A stretch of DNA of 64,000 bases from an uncultured Flavobacteriaceae bacterium (GTDB taxonomy: Bacteria; Bacteroidota; Bacteroidia; Flavobacteriales; Flavobacteriaceae). Below the pieces are notes generated by a model. It had not been told where the DNA came from. It saw nothing but the letters and a program-made list of their open reading frames with translations, and searched no databases. The translations under genes were made by a program, and so were the position numbers. The stretch is taken from positions 1 to 64,000 of the forward strand of contig CANMXP010000014.1 of the NCBI GenBank assembly GCA_947501845.1, in the 5' to 3' direction. Below, piece by piece: positions 30,963 through 42,700 of the stretch. Each line of letters starts with the position of its first letter. Within the stretch, counting starts at the first letter, position 1.

Positions 30963-33704
30963 GTGAAAAAATATTTATTACATATCGTCGTATTTTTATG
31001 TTTTATGCAGCAATTCCATACTCAAGAAGATGATGGGGTTGTTTCGTTTGCACTACCTGTAAGGAATTCTTTAAAGTTCAATAAATACATTATCAACCCT
31101 ACTTTTAGTTTTGTAAGGGAGCAAAATAAATATGTTAGTTTTAATAATAAAAGACAATGGAGTCAGTTTGATGATGCCCCACAGACCTTCTTATTTGGTT
31201 ATTCAGGAAGATTTAGAGAAGATATAGGTATTGGCGTTGGTTTATTTCAACAAAATTATGGTGTATTAACTACTTTTGGAGGTGTTTTAAATTTTGCCTA
31301 TAATGTTACTCTGGATAGAGATAGCAATTTAACTTTTGGTATGAATCTAGGGTTTTATAAAAGCGGTCTAAACGATGGTAAAATAGTGACAAATTTTCCT
31401 GACCCATCCTTAGAAAACATTCCTTCAAACACCTTACTTACTGTAAATCCTGGAATAAATTATGGTACGGATTTTCTTGATTTCGGACTATCTATTAATA
31501 ATGCTGTTTTATATAATGTTAAAACATCAAAAATTGTTGAAGATGATCCTGAACAAAGTATTCAAGCACATGTTATGTACACAGGTTATGCAAATAGCCG
31601 TGGTTTCCTTGATGAAAGTAAGTTTTCTGGGTTAATTAGATCAGAATTCAAAAAAGATAAAACAGTTCTTTCTGGAATTGCCATGTTAACAGTTCCTATG
31701 GGAATTTGGGCTCAAGTAGGGTATAATACCCTATATGGATTATCAGGAGGAATAGGAATTAACGTAAGTACTCAAATTTCTTTGGAGTATAATTATGAAA
31801 AGGCCATGGGGAATTTAATAGACTTTGGAAATTCTCATGACATTACTTTAGCTTATAAATTTAAAAATAGATACAGATATAGATATAGTGGTGATGATGA
31901 GGAAAGTTCTCTTATTATCCCAGAAAAAAGAAAAAAACGTCCTGTAACAAGGCGTACGGTATCTGCTAAACCAAAAGTTTCTGCTAAAGAAAGAGCAGAA
32001 ATTGCAGCAAAAAGAAAAGCTGAAGCAGAGGCTAGAGCGAAAGCGATTGAAACAAGAGCAAAAGAAAGGGCAGAAACAGCAGCCAAAGCCAAGGCAGAAG
32101 AAGATGCCAGAGCGAAAGCAGCATCCGAGGCGGCAGCAGCCAAGGCCAAGGCAGAAGAAGATGCTAGAGCGAAAGCAGCATCCGAAGCAGCAGCGGCCAA
32201 GGCCAAGGCAGAAGCAGATGCCAGAGCGAAAGCAGCAGCCGAGGCGGCAGCGGCCAAGGCCAAGGCAGAAGCAGATGCCAGAGCGAAAGCAGCAGCCGAG
32301 GCGGCAGCGGCCAAGGCCAAGACAGAAGCAGATGCCAGAGCGAAAGCAGCAGCCGAAGCGGCAGCGGCCAAGGCCAAGGCAGAAGCAGATGCCAGAGCGA
32401 AAGCAGCCGCCGAAGCGGCAGCGGCCAAGGCCAAGGCAGAAGAAGAAGCCAGAGCGAAAGCAGCAGCAGAAGCGGCAGCAGCCAAGGCCAAGGCAGAAGA
32501 AGATGCCAGAGCAAAAGCAGCAGCCGAAGCGGCAGCAGCCAAGGCCAAGGCAGAAGAAGAGGCCAGAGCGAAAGCAGCGGCCGAAGCGGCAGCGGCCAAG
32601 GCCAAGGCAGAAGAAGAGGCCAGAGCGAAAGCAGCAGCCGAAGCAGCAGCAGCCAAAGCCAAGGCAGAAGCAGATGCCAGAGCGAAAGCAGCAGCCGAAG
32701 CGGCAGCAGCCAAAGCCAAGGCAGAAGAAGAAGCCAGAGCGAAAGCAGCAGCCGAAGCGGCAGCGGCCAAAGCCAAGGCAGAAGAAGAAGCCAGAGCAAA
32801 AGCAGCAGCCGAAGCGGCAGCAGCCAAGGCCAAGGCAGAAGAAGAGGCTAGAGCAAAAGCAGTAGCAGCGAAAGCAGAGGCAGAGAAACTAGCACCAACA
32901 CCAGTTGACGATATTACGAAGTCAATGAATAGTTTATTAACAAGATTAGACAAAACAGTAGCTAGTAGAGATCAAGACCTTAAAGATTTAAAAGAAGAAA
33001 ATGATTTAGGTGAAAAAGGTATTTTCAAAGCGCCTAAACCTTTTAAAAGTATAACGGCAGAAAATGCAGCCTTGGAATCTTTGAAATTAGAGCTTAATAA
33101 TGTTATAAGTACTCGGGATGAAAAAATTAAGGGATTAGAAAAATTATATAAAGGTTCTATTAACCCTGAAGAACTTAAAATGTTGGAAAGATTGAAATCT
33201 GAACAGTTACAAGCTATAAAATCAAGAGAGAACTTAATGGCTACACTGGAAAAAATTAAAGTAGCTACAGAAATAGAGAGAAAACGAAGAATTAAACGAG
33301 CGGCTTATGATAATGCAGATGATAGGTACTCGAAAGATATGGCAACGTTAAATAGAATCAAACAAACGACGTCTGCTACTAGAGTGGCTCTTAAGGAAGA
33401 AGATTTTGATTTTGGAGAAGAACAGAGTAGTAACATACAAATTGTTAAAGATGTTAAAAACACAGAAAGCGGTTATTATTTAGTGATAGCTGTACATAAT
33501 AATGTTGATAAAAGAGATGAGTTCGTAAGGAAGGTTGTATCGGCAGGACAATCCAATATAAACTTCTTCTACGATGAAAATACTAGTAAATATTTTATTT
33601 ACTACGAAAAGTTCGATAGTGTGGAACAGGCTACGAGAGCTTTACAATCTAAAGGAGATAAACCATATAATGGCAAAATGTCAATGGTTAAAATTGAAAA
33701 TTAA
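30963..33704 (+). CDS. PorP/SprF-type barrel fused to a TolA-like Ala/Lys/Glu helix and a SPOR-like C-terminal domain
   Basis: 913 residues, GTG start one base after the previous stop; no better ATG exists and the signal peptide begins right there (KKYLLHIVVFLCFMQQFHTQ). Residues ~25-310 are a PorP/SprF barrel (NKYIINPTFSF, RQWSQFDDAPQTFLFGYS). After a basic link (RKKRPVTRRTV) comes a long Ala/Lys/Glu helix (~330-640) made of 19-residue repeats. A second coiled region follows (~650-820). A final ~90-residue domain (GYYLVIAVHNNVDKRDEFV, YFIYYEKFDSVEQATRALQS) resembles SPOR peptidoglycan-binding domains. Inferred role: an outer-membrane T9SS partner tethered to the cell wall. Family members usually have ~300 residues. 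Confidence 0.8.
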   Translation: MKKYLLHIVVFLCFMQQFHTQEDDGVVSFALPVRNSLKFNKYIINPTFSFVREQNKYVSFNNKRQWSQFDDAPQTFLFGYSGRFREDIGIGVGLFQQNYGVLTTFGGVLNFAYNVTLDRDSNLTFGMNLGFYKSGLNDGKIVTNFPDPSLENIPSNTLLTVNPGINYGTDFLDFGLSINNAVLYNVKTSKIVEDDPEQSIQAHVMYTGYANSRGFLDESKFSGLIRSEFKKDKTVLSGIAMLTVPMGIWAQVGYNTLYGLSGGIGINVSTQISLEYNYEKAMGNLIDFGNSHDITLAYKFKNRYRYRYSGDDEESSLIIPEKRKKRPVTRRTVSAKPKVSAKERAEIAAKRKAEAEARAKAIETRAKERAETAAKAKAEEDARAKAASEAAAAKAKAEEDARAKAASEAAAAKAKAEADARAKAAAEAAAAKAKAEADARAKAAAEAAAAKAKTEADARAKAAAEAAAAKAKAEADARAKAAAEAAAAKAKAEEEARAKAAAEAAAAKAKAEEDARAKAAAEAAAAKAKAEEEARAKAAAEAAAAKAKAEEEARAKAAAEAAAAKAKAEADARAKAAAEAAAAKAKAEEEARAKAAAEAAAAKAKAEEEARAKAAAEAAAAKAKAEEEARAKAVAAKAEAEKLAPTPVDDITKSMNSLLTRLDKTVASRDQDLKDLKEENDLGEKGIFKAPKPFKSITAENAALESLKLELNNVISTRDEKIKGLEKLYKGSINPEELKMLERLKSEQLQAIKSRENLMATLEKIKVATEIERKRRIKRAAYDNADDRYSKDMATLNRIKQTTSATRVALKEEDFDFGEEQSSNIQIVKDVKNTESGYYLVIAVHNNVDKRDEFVRKVVSAGQSNINFFYDENTSKYFIYYEKFDSVEQATRALQSKGDKPYNGKMSMVKIEN
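32095..32870 (+). repeat. Tandem array of 57-bp coding repeats (about 13 and a half copies)
   Basis: The unit encodes KAEEDARAKAAxEAAAAKA (19 residues), with the variable positions EED, EAD, EEE or TEAD and S/A. DNA copies are nearly identical (GCCAAGGCCAAGGCAGAAG recurs). The period is a multiple of three, so copy-number change keeps the frame and gives long artefact ORFs in other frames and on the other strand. Confidence 0.85.
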
Positions 33705-33791
33705 GAATATGTAACAAAATTAGCCTAGCTATACTTTATCTGATTATGCCCCATATTTATGAGGATAGAGTAGCGTCAAATATAAACTATT

Positions 33792-36700
33792 ATGAAAAAA
33801 CCTACTATTTTAAAAAATGGACTAATTGTTCTGCTGATACTTTTTAGCATACAATTGTTTGCCCAAAATCAAGTGCCCTTCACACCTAGATTCAATCAAG
33901 ATTTAAAAGGTGATATCATACTGATAGGTAACAACATTTTAGGACCAGATAATAATGACTTCAATAATGGAAGTACCTACAATCACACTGTTGATATGAG
34001 GTATATCGATATTGATTCAGATGCAACAACATTTAGTTCATCGAGCGCAGATTTGGAAATCCCTATTAACCCCAATATCCCACCCGCAGCCAATGATTGT
34101 TATGAAATTGTACACGCAGGCTTATATTGGAGTGCGGTTGATAATGGTTCAGAAGCCATTAATACAGTAAAATTAAGGGGGCCGACAGGGGGATATAATG
34201 ATATTGTAGCAGATGACATTATTTTTGACGCTGGAGGAACCTCGGTAGATAGTGGAGAAAGTTTTCCATATGCCTGTTACGCAGATGTAACAAATATAAT
34301 TAGGGCTTTAGGAACAGATCAAGGGACCTATACCGTTGCGAATGTATCATCCAGAGAAGGACGAACAGAACTGGATGGTAATAATACGGGGAACTCTGCA
34401 GGTTGGTCTTTGTTTATAGTTTATCAAAACCCTTCATTACCAGGGAAATCCGTTACTAGTTTTGATGGTTTTAGTGTTATTACAAGAAGTACCCCAGGAT
34501 TGGATGTTCCCGTTTCGGGGTTCAGAACCGTTCCAGCACCAGCACCAGTTAGGGCTAATTTTGCATTTGCGGCTTTAGAAGGGGATGAACCGATTACAGG
34601 AGATCGCTTGATAATAAATGGAACCCGTTTGTCGGATACAAATCGGGGGGAGAACAACTTTTTTAATAGTTCAGTAACAGGACCACCTGCCAGACAGCCA
34701 AATAGTAGCAATACTTTAGGGTTTGATACAGGTGTTTTGGCTGTGCCTAATCCCAGTAACGGTGTTATAGGTAATGATGATACAAGTGCAACGGTACGTT
34801 TGGAAACGGGGCGAGATACTTATTTTCCATACTTTTTCGCTTTTGCAGTAGATATTATTGCGCCTAACATGGTTCTTACCAAAACTGTAGAGGATACCTC
34901 TGGAAACAATGTTGGAGGAGGGCTTGTAAACCTTGGAGATGAATTAAATTATATTATTGCTTTTCAAAATACAGGGAACGATGATGCTACGGGACTCACT
35001 ATTAGAGACGTCCTTCCCAATAATATTATATTTGATTACCCTGCCGATATGGGCTTATTGCCCCCAGGCGTTACAGTACAGAGCTATGATCCAGTAACAA
35101 GGGAACTTATTTTTGCTGTAGACGATTCTGTAGTGGAGGAAAATGATCCTATTTTGGAAATCCGATTTAAAGTGACCGTAGTAAGGGAATGTAGTTTACT
35201 CAATGATGCCTGTGATAACATTGTCAATAATCAAGCCTTTTCAACTTATAGAGGTACATTGAATCCTTTGTTTGTCATTTCGGATGACCCAAGTTTTAGT
35301 ACAAATACAGGCTGTTTGTTAATACCAGGAGCTACTAACTTTATTACTGATATTAATTGTACGTTTGAAGAAGACGTTATTCTTTGTGGTGATAATGTGG
35401 TATTGACTGCAGGAGATAATTACGATACTTATTCTTGGTCTACGAGTCCTACGGGAACACCAGTTATTGGAACAACACAGTCTATAACAGTAACAACACC
35501 AGGAACTTATTATGTGCGTAATACTGCGACAGCACCCTGTCAGTCTATTGATCAAATTTTTAATGTCATAACTTATGGCGCGGGAGTTACCAATCCTTTA
35601 ATTCCATTTGCAGATCAGGTAGTTGAATGTCCTAATGATGGGAAGGATTTGCCTAATATATTTATGTGTGGTGCTACAGATACAAGATTTATTGATACCA
35701 ATATTACAGACGCCAATTCTATAATTTGGGAACGGTTAGATGAAACCAGCTGTCCAGCAGTTGGTAATATTGATTGTGCCAATGAAGATGCCACTTGTAC
35801 ATGGAATCAAGTTCAAACAGGACCAGATTATCTAGTAGATACAGCAGGTCAATATCGATTAACATTAAATTATACTGGTGGTTGTGTTAATCGGTTTTAT
35901 TTTAATGTTTATCAAAACGTATTGGTACCCACTGCAATACCGAATGATATTATATGTACCACGCCAGGTCAAATAGTTGTAAACGATGTGCCAAGTGGCT
36001 ATGAATATAGTATTGATGGTACAAATTATCAGGCTAGTAATACTTTTTCTATTACAACACCAGGAGTATATACAGTATATGTTAGACAAGTAGGAGTAAC
36101 ACCTAACCCTTGTATCTTCACTGTACCAAATATTCAAATTAGAGAAAGAGATTTTACCGTTACTACAGATATTACACAGCCTTTATGTCATGATGGACAA
36201 GGAAGTGTTTTAGTAGCGGCAAATGACGTACGTCCACAATATTATTATTCAATTTATAATGGTGCCACACTAATAAATAGTGTAGGGCCTATTATTGCTG
36301 GCGATTATACATTTAACAACTTAAACCCAGGGACTTATACCATAAATGTCTCTACAGACGATGGTTGTACCTACTCTGGAGATATCGACATAGTTAATCC
36401 TCCAGAATTAACTGCTACAGCAGCATTAACAACCCCATTAACTTGTGAGGATGGAGAGATTACCGTATATCCTGTTGGAGGAACAGCTCCTTATTTCTAT
36501 TTTGTAAATAGTACAACGGTTTTTCAAACGTTACCACAAATTCCAGTCACAGCTGCAGGAACGTTCAATATTAGAGTAGTAGATTCTAATAACTGTTTTG
36601 TAGATACATCAATAACAGTAGACGCTATTTTACCTCCAGAATTTAATATTACTAAAACAGATATTTTATGTGCAAGTTCTGGTAATGTAGGAGAAATAAA

Positions 36701-39700
36701 TATCAATGTTACTAACCCTAATGGAAATACTTTACGATACAGTATTGATAACGGAACTACATATGTTAATTCTCCAGTTTTTACAGGTCTTGCTGCAGGA
36801 GATTATGAGGTTATTGTAGAATATACGTCAGGAACAACACTACCTTGTTTTACTGCGTCTCAAACAATTAGTATCATAGAACTTTCGCCAATAACAGGAA
36901 CAGCAACACTAACAACACCTTATACCTGTGCTTCAGACGGTGTTATAACTGTTTCAGGTGTTTCTGGAGGAACGGCTCCTTATACATATAGTATTGATGG
37001 TGTTACATTTCAATCTGGAACTACATTTGGACCTTTAATTAATGGGACTTATACAGTAACTATAATGGACGCCAATAATTGTACGTTTGTAGCGGCACCT
37101 ATAACGTTAGACCCATTAGACCCTCCAACAGATTTAACTTTCACAGACAAAAGCTTCGATTGTAGTGATAATACGTCTTCGTTTAATGTTAATCTACCAT
37201 CTTGGGGTGGCGGCTTGCCACCAATAAGATTTCAAATAATTGCTGTCCCAGCACATATAACTGTTGGTTCTCCTCTATACAATTATTTAACTCAAATAAA
37301 TTCAGATGGACAATATTCTGGAGTGCCAGAAGGTGTATATACTTTTCAGGTAACAGATAGAAATGGTTGTACTTACCAAGAGGATTACATTCTTGAACCA
37401 GAACCACCAATAGGAGTTACAGGAACTTTGTTGAATAATGTAACATGTTTTAATTCTTCAACAGGAGCATTTGAATTTGATGTACTTGGTACTTTTACAG
37501 GTGGAAACAATGTTTATGATTATGATATTGTTGGTCCAGTAAATAGCTCGGATACAAGGCAAACAGCACCAACTATTACCTTGAATAATATGCCAGTAGG
37601 TACATATACTATAACTGTAACAGAAAGAAGTACCGGTTGTACCGATACAGCGTCAGTTACTGTTACAGGACCTCCTACAGGTTTGGCTATTGCAACAACT
37701 GTTTCTCCTATTACTTGTAATGTAGATGGTAGTGTTGTGATTAATGCCACAGGCGGTTGGGGTGGAAATACTTATACGCTTACGCAGCCAGATACAACAG
37801 TTTTAGGACCACAGGGAAGTAATACCTTTGCAAATTTAACACAAGCTGGAACGTATACAGTTACAGTAACAGATACAAATGGATGTACAGACACAGATAC
37901 GTTTACTTTAAGTTCACCAACAGCACCATCGGCTGTTATTGATGCTACATCAGATTTATGCTATGATGTTACAAATGCAGCAACACTAGTGGTAACAGCC
38001 TCAGGAGGACAAACGCCTTATGAGTATAATATTAATGGCGGTTCGTTCGGGCCTAGTAATACATTTGCTAATTTAACACCAGGAACTTATACTATTATTG
38101 TAAGAGATGCTTATGGATGTACAGTGACATTACCTGCACAAACCATTGCACCTCAACTAACGGTAAGCACGGTATTGACAAAGGATCTGGACTGTACAGC
38201 TTCCCCAGATGCCCTTATAACAGGTACCATTGCGGGAGGTTTGGCACCGTATACCTACGAGGTATCCCTAAACGGAGGGGCCTATAGCCCGTTAGGAGCA
38301 ACAGGTACGCCGTTTACTTATTTAACAGCGACAGCAGGAGACTACCGATTCAGGATCACCGATTCTCAAGGATGTCAGGCAGAGTCGAATGTCATTACGA
38401 TCAACCCGATCTCAAACCCAACGGCAACAGAAACCTTGGTGAACGCGACTTGTAACGGCGCCGCAGATGGTTCTGTACAAATAGTGCCATCAGGCGGAGA
38501 AGGTCCATATAGCTATAGCTTTAACGGCAGTGCCTTTACGGCAACCTCGTCATATACGGGGCTTAGCGCAGGGACATACGCTTACCAGGTAAGAGACAAC
38601 AAAGAATGTATTTTCGACGGTTCGGTAACCATAACAGAACCAGCAGCTTTAGCTGCAACGGCCTCAGCAACGCCCTTTAGCTGTAGTGCGGCAAATACAA
38701 GCCAACCATCAACGGTAACAGTAACCACTACTGCGGGAACAGGAACGGCACCTTACCAGTACAGTTTCAACGGTTCAGGTTACAGTGCCACCAATACATT
38801 TGACGTAAACGATAACGGTACGGACCAGACGATAACATATTCAGTAAGAGATGCCCAAGGTTGTATCTTTAACGGTTCGGTAGTTATCACAGCATTAAAC
38901 CCCCCAACGGTAGATAGCATTACAGGTACGCCAGTAACATGTAACGATGTAACCAGTACGGTTACGTTAACAGCAGCGGCAGGTACGGGCGTAGGAACGT
39001 TGACCTATGAAATAACGGCACCAGTAGCATCGGCTACTTCGAATGCCACAGGTATTTTTGCAGGATTGGCACCAGGTACCTATACATTTAGGATTACGGA
39101 TGCCGATGGATGTTACGATGAAGGGACATATACCGTAGATCCAGTCATAAATGTAGTAGTAACTGGCGCATTGATAAACGATGTAAGCTGTAACGGCGGT
39201 TCGGATGGCGCCGTAGATTTTACGGTTTCAAGCTTTGCAGGCACGTATAGCTATACAATAAATGGCGGAGCAGCAGTAACGGGTCAATCGGCAACGACGA
39301 TTAATTTAACAGGCTTGGCAGCTGGAGACCAGGTAATCGTTGTAACGGACGAGACAACGGGCTGTACGGATACGTTTACCGTAACGGTTACAGAACCAGC
39401 AAACGGATTGACATTTAGTACGACATCGACCAATGTATTCTGTTCCAATGATGAATCGCAGATCACGGTTAGCGCATCAGGGGGAACACCGAATTACACC
39501 TATGCGGCAGTAGTGACGACCACCCCAGCCCCAGGAGCAGGAGCATACGGGTCTAGCAATATAGTGACGGTTGATACGAATTCAGGGGCAGACCTGGTTT
39601 GGGATGTGTATGTTAGAGATGCAAACGGCTGTATTACAATGAATACGGTCACCATTACAAATGATGCCTTACCAACTATTAATCCAGTAGCGCAACAATG

Positions 39701-42700
39701 TTATGTAGGAAGTACTTTAAATATTGTTTTATCAGGCACAACACATAATGGTTCGGCTACTTATAGTATAGGTAGTGGTTATCAAGCAAGTCCAAATTTT
39801 ACTATTAATGCACCTGGAACTTATACTATAAGTATACAAGATGATAATGGTTGTATTGCTTCTACAACTTATGTGGTAGAACCTCAACTAACGGTAAGCA
39901 CGGTATTGACAAAGGATCTGGACTGTACAGCTTCCCCAGATGCCCTTATAACAGGTACCATTGCGGGAGGTTTGGCACCGTATACCTACGAGGTATCCCT
40001 AAACGGAGGGGCCTATAGCCCGTTAGGAGCAACAGGTACGCCGTTTACTTATTTAACAGCGACAGCAGGAGACTACCGATTCAGGATCACCGATTCTCAA
40101 GGATGTCAGGCAGAGTCGAATGTCATTACGATCAACCCGATCTCAAACCCAACGGCAACAGAAACCTTGGTGAACGCGACTTGTAACGGCGCCGCAGATG
40201 GTTCTGTACAAATAGTGCCATCAGGCGGAGAAGGTCCATATAGCTATAGCTTTAACGGCAGTGCCTTTACGGCAACCTCGTCATATACGGGGCTTAGCGC
40301 AGGGACATACGCTTACCAGGTAAGAGACAACAAAGAATGTATTTTCGACGGTTCGGTAACCATAACAGAACCAGCAGCTTTAGCTGCAACGGCCTCAGCA
40401 ACGCCCTTTAGCTGTAGTGCGGCAAATACAAGCCAACCATCAACGGTAACAGTAACCACTACTGCGGGAACAGGAACGGCACCTTACCAGTACAGTTTCA
40501 ACGGTTCAGGTTACAGTGCCACCAATACATTTGACGTAAACGATAACGGTACGGACCAGACGATAACATATTCAGTAAGAGATGCCCAAGGTTGTATCTT
40601 TAACGGTTCGGTAGTTATCACAGCATTAAACCCCCCAACGGTAGATAGCATTACAGGTACGCCAGTAACATGTAACGATGTAACCAGTACGGTTACGTTA
40701 ACAGCAGCGGCAGGTACGGGCGTAGGAACGTTGACCTATGAAATAACGGCACCAGTAGCATCGGCTACTTCGAATGCCACAGGTATTTTTGCAGGATTGG
40801 CACCAGGTACCTATACATTTAGGATTACGGATGCCGATGGATGTTACGATGAAGGGACATATACCGTAGATCCAGTCATAAATGTAGTAGTAACTGGCGC
40901 ATTGATAAACGATGTAAGCTGTAACGGCGGTTCGGATGGCGCCGTAGATTTTACGGTTTCAAGCTTTGCAGGCACGTATAGCTATACAATAAATGGCGGA
41001 GCAGCAGTAACGGGTCAATCGGCAACGACGATTAATTTAACAGGCTTGGCAGCTGGAGACCAGGTAATCGTTGTAACGGACGAGACAACGGGCTGTACGG
41101 ATACGTTTACCGTAACGGTTACAGAACCAGCAAACGGATTGACATTTAGTACGACATCGACCAATGTATTCTGTTCCAATGATGAATCGCAGATCACGGT
41201 TAGCGCATCAGGGGGAACACCGAATTACACCTATGCGGCAGTAGTGACGACCACCCCAGCCCCAGGAGCAGGAGCATACGGAGCTAGCAATATAGTGACG
41301 GTTGATACGAATTCAGGGGCAGATCTTGTTTGGGATGTGTATGTTAGAGATGCAAACGGCTGCATTACAATGAATACGGTTACGATAGTTGGAGATCCAC
41401 TACCAACAGTGACTACACCAGCTATACCATCAAATCAATGTACTGTTACTTCAGCATTTACTTTTACGGTAACAGGAACAGGTATTGCACCCTTAGAGTA
41501 TAGTATAAATGGAGGTGCATCTTACCAGACAAGCTCAACATTTACAGTAAATACGCCAGGAACTTATACGGTGACTGTAAGAGATGGAAATGGTTGTACA
41601 GCAACTAGTGCGACAACAACAGAAGTTTTTGCACCACTTACAGCAGGTGTGACTTTAACTAAAGATATAACCTGTTCAGTGCCAACAGATGCCTCAATGG
41701 ATATTACAGTATCTGGAGGTAATGGACCTTTTACTTATAGAGTAAATACAAATGGTGGTGGCTATTCAGGAGGTCCAATTGCATTTGCTGGGGCAACATT
41801 CACTTATACAACAGCTACAGCTGGTACACATCAATTTGAAATTACAGATGCTAATGGTTGTACAGTAGAAACAAATGTTATTACGACAAATGCTATTGTG
41901 CCAGTAACAGTTACTGAAGCATCAGTAAACCCTACTTGTAATGGTTTTTCAGACGGTTCAATTACTTTAACAGGGTTAACAGGAGAAGCCCCATTTACTT
42001 ATAGTCTCGATGGAGGTGCTACTTTTGTATCATCAAATGTGTTTGGTGGTTTAACAGCAGGTGATTACGACTATGTTGTAAGAGATAGTAAAGGATGTGA
42101 TGCAACAGGAACAATTACATTAAATGATCCTGCGCTTATCGATGTTACATTAGTAGCAACACCAATAGTATGTAACGTAAATACACTTGGTAGTTTTACT
42201 GCAACAATTAATTCAGGTGGTGTAGCACCATTCACTTATAGACTTTATGATACAAGTTTTAACCAGTTAGCAACATCTGGAACAACAGCAGTTACATCAT
42301 TTAATTTTCCAGGATTGACTTTTGGTGATTATTATATTACCATAGTTGATGCCAACGGATGTGAATATAATAGTGGTGTTCAGAGAATACAAACGCCTCC
42401 AATTTTAACGTTGAACGGTTTTGTAGATTCAAATAGTTGTGCTACTGGTGTTGATTATACTGTTACGACAACAGGAGGTATAGCACCGTATACATTTTCG
42501 ATTTTTGGACAACCAGGAACAGTATCACCTCCTCAGGCTAGTCCAACTTATACTTTTCTAGGATTACTTCATAATACAACTTACTTTTTGCAAGTACAAG
42601 ATGTTAATAATTGTATTTCCATTTTAGAAATATTAACCCCAAATGCGCCATCTACTATAGAAATTACTGGTACGACGAGTACAGATGTTACATGTAATGG

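Noticed and set aside
32095-32870. Repeat array considered as a CRISPR
   Set aside because: The units are contiguous without unique spacers and lie inside a coding frame.
31853-32953. Long minus-strand (366 codons) and other-frame (287 and 211 codons) ORFs over the 57-bp repeats
   Set aside because: They are artefacts of a tandem repeat whose period is a multiple of three; their sequences are simple Ala/Leu/Ser, Arg/Gln/Lys or Leu/Trp runs, while the plus-strand frame has barrel, helix and SPOR-like domains.
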